From contig JAQGOX010000255.1 of NCBI GenBank assembly GCA_028293365.1, positions 1 to 5,969 on the forward strand: 5,969 bases of DNA, in the 5' to 3' direction. The notes beneath the pieces were generated by a model. That model was given only the letters and a program-made list of their open reading frames with translations, ran no database searches and was not told the DNA's origin. Below, one piece after another: positions 1 to 5,969 of this stretch. The position numbers and the translations under genes are program-made. How positions within the stretch are numbered: position 1 is the first letter of the stretch; every line of letters starts with the position of its first letter. Source of the DNA: Verrucomicrobiales bacterium. Its GTDB lineage: Bacteria > Verrucomicrobiota > Verrucomicrobiia > Limisphaerales > SXQI01.

Positions 1-832
1 CACCCTTTCGGGTCACCTGTAATTGGTTCGGTTGTTCCAATTGGAAAACCAGACTCCCTTCAGTCCCGTTGATTTCGACATAATCCTGGCTGCGCGCGCC
101 CTCGCCCCGCCCAGTCGCGACCTTTGAACTCTCCAGCACGCCGGTGGCTCCGCTCTTGAAATCGGAGATGATGGCAACCCAATCTTCAAGATCAGAAACC
201 TGACCCTGTCGGTCATCATAAAAGCGGCGCGTATTCGCAACCAAACGTTTCATCTGACCGATCATCAGGTGAGCGTAATCGATCCGATGTGAGAGCATGT
301 CGCCCAGCTCACCACTTCCGGCGAGTTTGGCGACCTGGCGCCATCCGAGCGCGCGGTCACCCCAGTCCTGCAATCGGCAGCTTCGGAAATGATACGGCTG
401 TCCCACTGCGCCCTGTTTGACCAAATGGTCCATGTATCGCATTGCGGGAACGAAGCGATAGGTAAAGGCGGTCATATGCCGCACATTCGCTGCTTCCGCC
501 GCGCGCCACATCTCCACCGACTCCTCAAAATTCAAAGCAATCGGCTTCTCGCAAAATACATGTTTGCCAGCGGCGATGGCCGCAAGGGCAATCGGAGCAT
601 GCACGAAATTCGGCGTCGCGATGATAATCGCCTGCACATCATCTCGTTTTACAATCTCGTGATAGTCCGTGGAGGCGGCCGCGTCAGGACATTTTTGCTG
701 AGCTCGCTCCAGTACATTCTTATCGGCATCACAGACCGCCGCGACGCGTGTTTCGGGACAGATGGCAAGACCTGGAAGATGATTCTGCAGAGATATTCCT
801 CCGCAGCCGATAATCGCGACACCAATTTGCAT
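1..832 (-). CDS. Gfo/Idh/MocA-family NAD(P)-dependent oxidoreductase, C-terminus cut by window edge
   Basis: This is probably a cytoplasmic dehydrogenase acting on a sugar, anhydrosugar or inositol-like substrate; the substrate cannot be read from the sequence. 277 residues are visible and the frame is still open at the left edge; family members are usually about 320-390 residues. The N-terminal Rossmann fold starts at once with IGCGGI (residues 8-13), and an acidic residue after the second strand (CDAD, 34-37) fits NAD(H) binding. The catalytic-lysine motif CEKP is at 94-97 (Lys96). YRF at 125-127 and GSGELGDMLSHRID at 172-185, with Asp178, His182 and Asp185, form the substrate-site signature. 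The ATG at 832 is the first possible start, because an in-frame TAA lies 10-12 bases upstream. No Shine-Dalgarno sequence is visible, and the leader is AT-rich. It follows the DUF433 gene by 62 bases on the same strand, so it may be the third gene of the operon. It shares the QDW, W-R and GSG..GD...H.ID arrangement with the product of 1139-2302, suggesting paralogues. The family call is firm; the substrate is unknown. Confidence 0.93.
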   Translation of the reverse strand, partial: MQIGVAIIGCGGISLQNHLPGLAICPETRVAAVCDADKNVLERAQQKCPDAAASTDYHEIVKRDDVQAIIIATPNFVHAPIALAAIAAGKHVFCEKPIALNFEESVEMWRAAEAANVRHMTAFTYRFVPAMRYMDHLVKQGAVGQPYHFRSCRLQDWGDRALGWRQVAKLAGSGELGDMLSHRIDYAHLMIGQMKRLVANTRRFYDDRQGQVSDLEDWVAIISDFKSGATGVLESSKVATGRGEGARSQDYVEINGTEGSLVFQLEQPNQLQVTRKG

Positions 833-894
833 TATTTGTATTTATTTGTGAAAAAGTGAAAGCATCCGGGGCAATTGTGCATCAACTATGAACC

Positions 895-1128
895 TCAAGC
901 ACTCAGTTTGTGAACGCTTTTCACATCCATCAATTGCGCCGCGTACATCAAAGCCGCATTGATATCTTCTGATTGGAGATCAGGAAAATCATCTAGAATC
1001 TCTTTTCGGCTCATTCCCGAGGCCAGCAATTCCAACAACAATTGCACTGGATATCGAAGACCCCGAATCACAGGCTTGCCGTGGCAAATCTCCGAGTCAG
1101 TCGTAATTCGTTCCAAAAGCGCATTCAC
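895..1128 (-). CDS. DUF433-family antitoxin-like protein, orphan
   Basis: This small protein of 77 residues spans a single DUF433 domain. The sequence shows the family core: ERIT near residue 6, ICHGKPVIRG at 14-23, PVQLLLELLASGMS at 27-40, EILDDFPDL at 43-51 and INAALMYAA at 56-64. The central part looks like a helix-turn-helix. DUF433 proteins are often the antitoxin next to a DUF5615/PIN-type toxin, which would normally lie just downstream; here the next gene, 62 bases on, is an oxidoreductase, so no partner is present. The frame is open upstream to 1254, but residues there match nothing and overlap the preceding oxidoreductase. I chose GTG at 1128-1126, which gives the usual length and sits 10 bases after that gene's stop; the adjacent TTG at 1131-1129 is an alternative. 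A weak AAGGTG at 1148-1143 lies somewhat far upstream. It is probably co-transcribed with the upstream oxidoreductase. It may be a solitary DNA-binding regulator or a relic of a toxin-antitoxin pair. Confidence 0.85.
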   Translation of the reverse strand: MNALLERITTDSEICHGKPVIRGLRYPVQLLLELLASGMSRKEILDDFPDLQSEDINAALMYAAQLMDVKSVHKLSA

Positions 1129-1138
1129 CAAGACAAAT

Positions 1139-2302
1139 CTACACCTTAACCCACTGTTTTGTCCTGGACGATTCTTCCACAGCCTCAAGCACCCGTTCGT
1201 TTCGAAGTCCATCTTCGAAAGTCGGCTGCACCGGCTTGCCATCCACGCAGGCATTTACAAAATCGGCAATCGTATGCACGAACGTGTGTTCGTACCCGAT
1301 GATATGTCCAGGTGGCCACCAATTGCCGACGAACGGATGAACTCCCCCACCCTGCGTCACCAAAATATCGCGAAAACCCTGGCGATCTGCCGGGTCTTCA
1401 TTATTGAAAAACTTCAGCCGGTTCATATCTTCGAAATCAAAATGCAATGATCCTTTCGAACCGTTGATCTCGACCTCTATATGATTCTTGCGACCAAGAG
1501 CAAACCGAGTCGCCTCCAAATTCGCCAGCGCGCCGTTTGTGAATCGTCCCATGAACATCGCGGCGTCATCAACCGTCACTTTACCCATCTTCTTACCGCC
1601 CTTCGCCCCCAGGCCATCGCCTTTGCCGCTCTGATCCTGCAAAGGACGTTCCTTGATGAACGTATGCATCAAGCCGCACACTTCCTTGAATTCACCGACC
1701 AGGTAACGAGCGATATCGATGATGTGAGCATTGATATCCCCATGAGTGCCACTGCCGCTCACCCCTTTTTGCAGGCGCCAGACGAGTGGAAATTCGGGAT
1801 CGACGATCCAATCCTGGGCGTAACGCGCGTAATAATGGTAAATCTGCCCGAGCGCACCTTCTTCAATCATCTTTTTCGCCTGCGCGATCGCTGGAATTCG
1901 ACGGTAATTGTGGCAGACCATATGAACCACTTTGGCTTTTTTCACGGCATCGAGCATTTCTTTGCACTGCTCGACTGTCAGAGCCAAGGGCTTTTCACAG
2001 AGAATGTGTTTGCCCGCGCGCGCAGCCGCGATGGCAATTTCGGCGTGAGAATCGTTCGGAGTGTTAATGTCTACGATATCGATATCGGGCGAATTAATGA
2101 CCGCTTTCCAGTCCGTGGAGGCATTTTGCCAGCCTAATTGCGTCCGGGCCGCTTCAACCCCCGCCGCGTCCCGACCGCAAATCGTGTGAAGTTCCACCTC
2201 TGCTTTCAACGGAAAAAAGTGGGGCGCCTGCCGCCAGGCGTTCGAATGTGCCTTTCCCATGAATCGATAACCGATCATTCCAACGCGTAACTTTTTGGCC
2301 AT
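1139..2302 (-). CDS. Gfo/Idh/MocA-family oxidoreductase, levoglucosan dehydrogenase (LgdA)-like
   Basis: This complete 387-residue dehydrogenase is expected to oxidise a sugar or anhydrosugar hydroxyl with NAD(P)+ in the cytoplasm. The Rossmann fold begins at residue 6 with VGMIGYRFMGKAHS (7-20). TPNDSHAEIAI (81-91) and CEKP (102-105, catalytic Lys104) follow. HNYRR is at 131-135 and QDW at 163-165. GSGTHGDINAHIID at 183-196 carries Asp189, His193 and Asp196, the usual substrate-site residues. Near the C-terminus is a WWPPGHIIGYEHTF segment. From memory, the FMGKAHS, NYRR.PA, EEGALG, QDW and ARYLVGEF segments resemble levoglucosan 3-dehydrogenase of Pseudarthrobacter; I could not align them. 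The frame is open to 2380, but those 26 extra codons cover the promoter, and the family start is at ATG 2302-2300. No Shine-Dalgarno sequence is seen. It is the first gene of the leftward block, with a strong promoter 28-60 bases upstream of the start. The family is certain; the substrate is a guess. Confidence 0.96.
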   Translation of the reverse strand: MAKKLRVGMIGYRFMGKAHSNAWRQAPHFFPLKAEVELHTICGRDAAGVEAARTQLGWQNASTDWKAVINSPDIDIVDINTPNDSHAEIAIAAARAGKHILCEKPLALTVEQCKEMLDAVKKAKVVHMVCHNYRRIPAIAQAKKMIEEGALGQIYHYYARYAQDWIVDPEFPLVWRLQKGVSGSGTHGDINAHIIDIARYLVGEFKEVCGLMHTFIKERPLQDQSGKGDGLGAKGGKKMGKVTVDDAAMFMGRFTNGALANLEATRFALGRKNHIEVEINGSKGSLHFDFEDMNRLKFFNNEDPADRQGFRDILVTQGGGVHPFVGNWWPPGHIIGYEHTFVHTIADFVNACVDGKPVQPTFEDGLRNERVLEAVEESSRTKQWVKV

Positions 2303-2336
2303 AAATAAAGTAGATATTGAATCAGGTAACGCGGTC

Positions 2337-2365
2337 TTTATAATAACCGGCGTTTGCCAAGTCAA
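2337..2365 (-). promoter_or_regulatory. Sigma70-type promoter of the leftward oxidoreductase block
   Basis: On the minus strand, TTGACT (2365-2360, five of six to the -35 consensus) and TATAAA (2342-2337, five of six to the -10 consensus) are separated by exactly 17 bases. Transcription would start near 2330, leaving a leader of about 28 bases before the ATG at 2302. This is the best promoter match noticed in the window. The assignment rests on consensus match and position only. Confidence 0.65.
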
Positions 2366-2373
2366 CGCGACTT
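2359..2373. promoter_or_regulatory. Inverted repeat between two divergent -35 boxes, candidate operator
   Basis: AAGTC (2359-2363) and GACTT (2369-2373) form a perfect 5-5-5 inverted repeat. Allowing one unpaired T at 2374, the arms extend to CCAAGTC and GACTTTGG. The repeat covers the -35 box of the leftward promoter and abuts the -35 box of the panD promoter, where a regulator could affect both. The arms are short, so chance is possible. Confidence 0.3.
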
Positions 2374-2401
2374 TGGACAAATGCGCGCGCTATGGCACAA
2401 T
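2374..2401 (+). promoter_or_regulatory. Candidate sigma70-type promoter of panD
   Basis: TGGACA (2374-2379, five of six to the -35 consensus) is followed after 16 bases by CACAAT (2396-2401, four of six to the -10 consensus). It would give a start near 2408 and a leader of about 57 bases to the panD ATG at 2465. It is a weaker match than the divergent promoter and is supported mainly by its position. Confidence 0.42.
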
Positions 2402-2464
2402 GTCCGAAGAGAGTGAGCTTGTTGCCCTCCGTTCGCTATTGGTATCGCCCAGGTCCGAATTGAT

Positions 2465-2827
2465 ATGCACGTTTATTTATTGAAGTCGAAAATTCACCGA
2501 GCCGCTGTCACCTCCTCAAGTTTAAACTATGAGGGCAGCATGACCATTGCGGGTGACCTTATGGAAAAAGTCGGCCTTATTCCCTACGAGAAAATCCTCT
2601 GCAGCAACCTGGCGAATGGTAATCGCTTCGAGACCTATGTGATCGCCGGGGAACGCGGTTCGGGCGCGATCGTTCTCAATGGAGCTACAGCGCACCTGGG
2701 CAAAGTGGGTGACCTGATCACCATCATGGGTTATGCGGCCATGGAACCGGAAGAAGCACGCGAATGGCGTCCCAAAGTGATCGTTCTCGGCCCGGGCAAT
2801 CAGATTATTAATGAGCGCGGGATCTGA
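2465..2827 (+). CDS. panD: Aspartate 1-decarboxylase (pyruvoyl enzyme), proenzyme
   Basis: PanD decarboxylates L-aspartate to beta-alanine, the precursor of pantothenate and coenzyme A, in the cytoplasm as a homotetramer. The 120-residue product matches the family's usual 115-130. The self-cleavage site YEGSM lies at residues 22-26: the chain is cut between Gly24 and Ser25, and Ser25 becomes the pyruvoyl group. Other residues fall at the same numbers as in the E. coli enzyme: Lys9, Arg54 and Tyr58 in RFETY, and Asn72-Gly73-Ala74 with His77 in LNGATAH. EEAREWRPKV (about 97-106) is the conserved C-terminal segment. ATG 2465 fits the family N-terminus (short hydrophobic strand, then K.HR); a weak AGGT lies 10 bases upstream. 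lpxD follows after 106 bases in the same direction, so the two may share a transcript, although no other pantothenate gene is in view. The identification is very secure. Confidence 0.98.
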   Translation: MHVYLLKSKIHRAAVTSSSLNYEGSMTIAGDLMEKVGLIPYEKILCSNLANGNRFETYVIAGERGSGAIVLNGATAHLGKVGDLITIMGYAAMEPEEAREWRPKVIVLGPGNQIINERGI

Positions 2828-2847
2828 AATCGGAACCGATTCGGTTC
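2828..2847. repeat. Overlapping short inverted repeats just after panD
   Basis: Two overlapping inverted repeats follow the panD stop at once: AATCGG-AA-CCGATT (2828-2841) and GAACCG-ATT-CGGTTC (2833-2847). Only one could form as a hairpin at a time. No T-run follows, so an intrinsic terminator is not supported. The 9-base word GAACCGATT (2833-2841) recurs at 2914-2922, 12 bases before the lpxD start. The function is unknown; candidates are a processing or attenuation hairpin, or a protein-binding site. Confidence 0.4.
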
Positions 2848-2933
2848 AAGCTTCTCCCAAACAACTGCATTTAAGACTTCCGCTTTTCCATTTGCTCCTT
2901 TAAATCAGCGAGCGAACCGATTGCTCCATCACA

Positions 2934-3971
2934 ATGCCCTATACTACTACCCAGATTGCCGAATTGATTCAAGGTCAGGTGGTCGGAGATCCAACCGCCA
3001 TCCTTTCCGGCTTCGCTCCGGCGACGACCGCAAAAGTCGGCGATCTGACTTTCGCCGAGAATGCGGCCTATTTCGCACGAGCCGAACAAAGCGCCGCTTC
3101 GGCAGTCCTGATCGATGAGGATTTCGGTCCAAGCCGAAAAATCATCATCCGCGTGCCCAGCGCCCGGATCGGCTTTGCCAAGGCGATGGCATTGTTTTTT
3201 CCAGAACCGACCTATGCTCCGGGGATTCACCCAAGCTCGGTCGTCTCTCCATCGGCTAAAGTCCACCCGACCGCACACGTCGGACCTCATTGTTTTGTGG
3301 GAGATAACGTTCAGATCGGCGCCCGCAGCGTGCTCCAGGGCAGCGATCATATCAGCAACGATTCCGTGATCGACGAAGACGTTTGCCTTTTTCCACGCGT
3401 GACTTTGTATCCGCGCACCCAATTGGGAAAACGGGTGCGAGTTCATGCAGGAACCGTACTGGGCTCTGACGGTTTCGGTTATGTTCTAGATGGGCCAATG
3501 CATCGCAAAGTTCCACAGATAGGAAACGTGGTCGTTAGCGATGATGTTGAAATCGGCGCGAACGTGACTATTGACCGGGGCGCTCTCGGTCCAACCGTAA
3601 TCGGCAAAGGCACCAAAATCGATAACCTCGTTCAGATCGCACATAACGTAGTCGTCGGGGAACATTGCCTGGTTGTCGCTCAGGCTGGAATCGCGGGCAG
3701 CACCAAACTCGGCCATTACGTTACTCTCGCGGGCCAGGTTGGGATCGCCGGACACCTCAAAATCGGGCATAAAGTTGTGGTAGCCGCCCAATCCGGGGTG
3801 ATGCACGATATTCCCGAAGCGGAAAAATGGTTCGGCTCGCCCGCCCAACCGGACCGCAAATGGAAGCGCCAACTACTTGCGCTCCATCAGTTGCCACACT
3901 TATTGAAGCGGGTTACAGAGCTTGAAAAAGCTGTGGGAATCGATCCCGAAGAAGAACCTGCCGAAGGATAA
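2934..3971 (+). CDS. lpxD: UDP-3-O-acylglucosamine N-acyltransferase
   Basis: LpxD transfers a 3-hydroxyacyl chain from acyl-carrier protein to the 2-amino group of UDP-3-O-acylglucosamine, the third step of lipid A synthesis, and works as a cytoplasmic trimer. The product is 345 residues, the usual length. The N-terminal uridine-binding domain (about 1-100) contains LTFAENAAYF, where Phe40 and Tyr46 probably correspond to the uracil-stacking aromatics. From about 100 to 290, hexapeptide repeats form the left-handed beta-helix, including GSDGFGY at 177-183. NLVQIAHNVVVG at 231-242 carries the catalytic base, His237. A helical tail (about 305-335, RVTELEKAVG) ends the protein. ATG 2934 gives the expected N-terminus; no Shine-Dalgarno sequence is seen. 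It lies 106 bases after panD and is separated here from the usual partners fabZ, lpxA and lpxB; lysS follows after 208 bases. The identification is very secure and implies a Gram-negative envelope. Confidence 0.98.
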   Translation: MPYTTTQIAELIQGQVVGDPTAILSGFAPATTAKVGDLTFAENAAYFARAEQSAASAVLIDEDFGPSRKIIIRVPSARIGFAKAMALFFPEPTYAPGIHPSSVVSPSAKVHPTAHVGPHCFVGDNVQIGARSVLQGSDHISNDSVIDEDVCLFPRVTLYPRTQLGKRVRVHAGTVLGSDGFGYVLDGPMHRKVPQIGNVVVSDDVEIGANVTIDRGALGPTVIGKGTKIDNLVQIAHNVVVGEHCLVVAQAGIAGSTKLGHYVTLAGQVGIAGHLKIGHKVVVAAQSGVMHDIPEAEKWFGSPAQPDRKWKRQLLALHQLPHLLKRVTELEKAVGIDPEEEPAEG

Positions 3972-4009
3972 AGGCGAGGTTCGGGTGCGCTCGACAGTTT
4001 TTGATTAAC

Positions 4010-4095
4010 TAACGATTTCGTTACGGGCGTTCGAACGGCCCAGCGGTCCGTTCGCTACCTCACGCGCTGAACCGCTAATAGTCATTTGCGCAAAT
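4010..4095. repeat. Cluster of inverted repeats between lpxD and lysS
   Basis: The 208-base gap after lpxD holds no gene but several palindromes. TAACGA-TT-TCGTTA is at 4010-4023. CGAACGG and CCGTTCG, 7-base arms around a 9-base loop, are at 4032-4054. AGCGGT (4042-4047) pairs with ACCGCT (4071-4076) as an alternative fold. ATTTGCGCAAAT is a perfect 12-base palindrome at 4084-4095. None is followed by a clear T-run. They could be the lpxD terminator, a repetitive extragenic element or a lysS operator; the sequence does not decide. TTGACT at 4105-4110 could be a -35 box for lysS, but no good -10 box lies at the right distance. Confidence 0.45.
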
Positions 4096-4179
4096 TCACA
4101 ACAATTGACTGACACTTTGATCGCACGCGGGATTTTCAGTGTTCTTGAACTGTGCCGGGTTTATTGAAACACTGGTGCG

Positions 4180-5969
4180 ATGTTCTGGTGTGACCAATTA
4201 GTAGAAAAGCTCGAAAGTCCGCAAACGATCAACGACTCAAAAACGCCCTCGGGACGAGCCCACGTCGGCGCTTTACGCGGGCCATTGATCCACGACGCCA
4301 TTTTTCGAACGCTCAAGTCCCGTGGCGTTCCTGTTCGATTCATGTTCGGCTGCGATGATTATGATCCCGTCGACGAAATCCCCTACGGCGAGCGCGAGCA
4401 TTTCGAAAAATACCTTGGGGCACCACTTTGCAACGTCCCTCCTCCTCCAGGATCCGGTGCCACGGACATGGCGGACCATTTTATTTCCGAATTCTGGGGG
4501 GTATTCAAAGACCTCGGCATCGAGCCCGAATTCTATCGCATGCGCGATGTGTATCGCTCTGGAAAGTTCAATGAATCGATCGACACCATTCTGCGCCGTG
4601 CCGAGGTGGTCCGCAGCATCTACAAGAAAGTAAGCGGTTCCGAACGCCCGGAAACCTGGCATCCATTCCAGGTCGTCTGCGAGAATTGCGGCCGCATCGG
4701 CACCACCGAGGTGACCGCCTACGATGGCAAAGAAGTCACCTACCAATGCCGGCCTGATCTCGTAAAGTGGGCGGTCGGGTGCGGCCACCGCGGCAGCATT
4801 TCGCCTTTCGACGGGAATGGCAAATTACCATGGAAGCTTGAGTGGTGTGCAAAATGGAAAACGTTCCCTGTCACCATCGAAGGCGCCGGTCAGGACCACA
4901 GTACCAAAGGCGGCTCGCGCGACGTGGCCATGGCCTGTCTGCGCGCCATCTTCGGGCAGGAACCGCCGCTTAATTGTCCCTACGATTTCTTTCTGGTCGG
5001 TGGCGCCAAAATGAGCTCTTCCAAAGGCGTTGGCGTTTCATCCCGCGGCATGGCCGACTTCCTTCCAGCAGAAGTGCTGCGGTTTCTGATGATCCGCACC
5101 ACCCCAAAACATCACGTGAATTTCGATTCATCCGAAACACACGTGATCAAGGTATTTAACGAATTTGACCGGTTGCACCACCGCTATTTCCACGATCCGA
5201 AAGTCACAGCCGACGAGAAACGGGTTTACGAATTATCCTGTCCGAAACCCGAAGGAGATTATTGGGTCGCGGAATTCCAGCTCGTTACCGCGCTCATCCA
5301 GATGCCACATCTCGATGTCGTGCGCGAACTCGAGAAACGCAAAGGCTCTCCGTTCACAGAACTCGATCGCAGACATTTGGACCTGCGCATTCGCGCCGCA
5401 AATTACTGGCTGACCCATTACGCAACCGAAGAAGAGAAAACCCGTTTGCAGGATACATTGCCTGCTCGGGCTCAGGAACTCACTGCGACGCAACGCGGAT
5501 TCCTGCAAACACTCGCCCGCCTGCTCCCGGAAACCAAATGGACCGGAGACGATCTGCAGGTTTGCATATTCAGCGCCGCGCGCCTCACCCCGATCGATCA
5601 GCCAAGTGCATTCAAAGCGATCTATCGCGTGCTGCTCGATCGCGAAGCCGGCCCAAAAGCGGGCAACCTCCTTTCATTTCTCGACCGCGATTTCGTCATT
5701 CGCCGCTTCTCGGAACTTCCCGTCGATCAAGAAAAATTCTGGGAAGAAACGTCGATTACGGAAGCAGCCCTGAAAGAGTGGCTCATCAAAGAGAAAGCCA
5801 TCGTCTCCACCGCAACTGCCCGGATCGAATCTCTTTCCGGCGGATTAAACATTGCAGAATTCAAGGTCGGAATGACCGATGGAAAAACGTATATCAGGCG
5901 CATTCGCCTCAACTCAGCCGATTCTTCGGAGAGCGCGATCCACGCGTGGCTGGCCAACCTGAGCCAGGA
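4180..5969 (+). CDS. lysS: Lysyl-tRNA synthetase, class I, C-terminus cut by window edge
   Basis: This enzyme charges tRNA-Lys with lysine using ATP. It belongs to the class I (archaeal-type) form, not the class II enzyme of most bacteria. 596 residues are visible and the frame is open at the right edge. The HIGH-type motif sits in PSGRAHVGALRG (23-34). A CENC pair (167, 170) with Cys190 and Cys201 looks like a zinc knuckle. The KMSKS-type motif is KMSSSKG at 277-283, and the helical anticodon-binding region fills about 310-510. FLDRDFVIRRFSEL (500-513) resembles the normal C-terminal end of the family, which is usually about 510-550 residues. At least 84 residues follow and match nothing I recognise. 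ATG 4180 is the first start, because an in-frame TGA lies at 4165-4167; no Shine-Dalgarno sequence is visible. It is probably transcribed on its own. The enzyme call is very secure; the role of the extension is unknown. Confidence 0.97.
   Translation, partial: MFWCDQLVEKLESPQTINDSKTPSGRAHVGALRGPLIHDAIFRTLKSRGVPVRFMFGCDDYDPVDEIPYGEREHFEKYLGAPLCNVPPPPGSGATDMADHFISEFWGVFKDLGIEPEFYRMRDVYRSGKFNESIDTILRRAEVVRSIYKKVSGSERPETWHPFQVVCENCGRIGTTEVTAYDGKEVTYQCRPDLVKWAVGCGHRGSISPFDGNGKLPWKLEWCAKWKTFPVTIEGAGQDHSTKGGSRDVAMACLRAIFGQEPPLNCPYDFFLVGGAKMSSSKGVGVSSRGMADFLPAEVLRFLMIRTTPKHHVNFDSSETHVIKVFNEFDRLHHRYFHDPKVTADEKRVYELSCPKPEGDYWVAEFQLVTALIQMPHLDVVRELEKRKGSPFTELDRRHLDLRIRAANYWLTHYATEEEKTRLQDTLPARAQELTATQRGFLQTLARLLPETKWTGDDLQVCIFSAARLTPIDQPSAFKAIYRVLLDREAGPKAGNLLSFLDRDFVIRRFSELPVDQEKFWEETSITEAALKEWLIKEKAIVSTATARIESLSGGLNIAEFKVGMTDGKTYIRRIRLNSADSSESAIHAWLANLSQ

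Noticed and set aside
389..859. A 156-codon open frame on the plus strand opposite the left-edge oxidoreductase
   Set aside because: The minus frame encodes the Rossmann fold and CEKP motif continuously, while this frame shows no domain.
833..894. Toxin gene remnant after DUF433
   Set aside because: The 62-base gap is too short, is AT-rich near the next start, and encodes nothing resembling a PIN or DUF5615 domain.
1129..1254. A 42-codon N-terminal extension of the DUF433 protein
   Set aside because: It overlaps the conserved C-terminal coding part of the preceding oxidoreductase in another frame and does not resemble DUF433.
1481..2137. A 218-codon open frame on the plus strand opposite the LgdA-like oxidoreductase
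   Set aside because: The minus strand carries all the conserved Gfo/Idh/MocA motifs; the plus frame is a codon-bias shadow.
2303..2380. A 26-codon N-terminal extension of the LgdA-like oxidoreductase
   Set aside because: It would cover the best promoter in the window, and the family protein begins just before the Rossmann strand at residue 1 of the shorter form.
2871..3446. A 191-codon open frame on the minus strand opposite lpxD
   Set aside because: The plus strand encodes well-conserved LpxD here; the antisense translation has no recognisable domain.
3972..4179. T-box riboswitch for lysS
   Set aside because: No T-box consensus (AGGGTGG..ACCGCG) or terminator/antiterminator pair was found; the ACCGCT at 4071 is an isolated partial match.
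4273..4788. A 171-codon open frame on the minus strand inside lysS
   Set aside because: It lies wholly opposite conserved class I LysRS sequence with the catalytic and zinc motifs, and its translation resembles no known family.

Overview
The window reads as an ordinary chromosomal segment of a Gram-negative, outer-membrane-bearing bacterium. lpxD implies lipid A synthesis. None of the genes has a strong Shine-Dalgarno sequence. The combination of several Gfo/Idh/MocA oxidoreductases, a class I (archaeal-type) lysyl-tRNA synthetase, panD and lpxD would suit a soil member of the Verrucomicrobiota or a related lineage. That placement is inference from gene content only; nothing in the window proves it.

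Layout. Positions 1-2302 are a leftward (minus-strand) block in transcription order: an LgdA-like Gfo/Idh/MocA oxidoreductase (2302-1139), a 77-residue DUF433 antitoxin-like protein starting only 10 bases later (1128-895), and a second Gfo/Idh/MocA oxidoreductase (832 to beyond the left edge). Positions 2465-5969 run rightward: panD (aspartate 1-decarboxylase), lpxD (UDP-3-O-acylglucosamine N-acyltransferase), and a class I lysS that is still open at the right edge. The blocks diverge from a 162-base intergenic region. It carries a good sigma70-type promoter for the left block, a plausible one for panD, and a short inverted repeat lying between and over the two -35 boxes.

How the genes relate. 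The two oxidoreductases look like paralogues and probably act in catabolism of a sugar or anhydrosugar. The DUF433 gene between them has no toxin partner visible. panD (beta-alanine for coenzyme A), lpxD (lipid A) and lysS (lysyl-tRNA) are housekeeping genes of unrelated pathways that happen to be neighbours; panD and lpxD may share a transcript. The lpxD-lysS gap (208 bases) is rich in inverted repeats. The longest stretch without a gene is that gap; no tRNA, rRNA, CRISPR array or mobile element was seen.

I found no convincing new multi-gene system. The points most worth a second look are the C-terminal extension of the class I LysRS, the orphan DUF433 gene inside a dehydrogenase operon, the divergent promoter with a candidate operator, and the cluster of palindromes before lysS.
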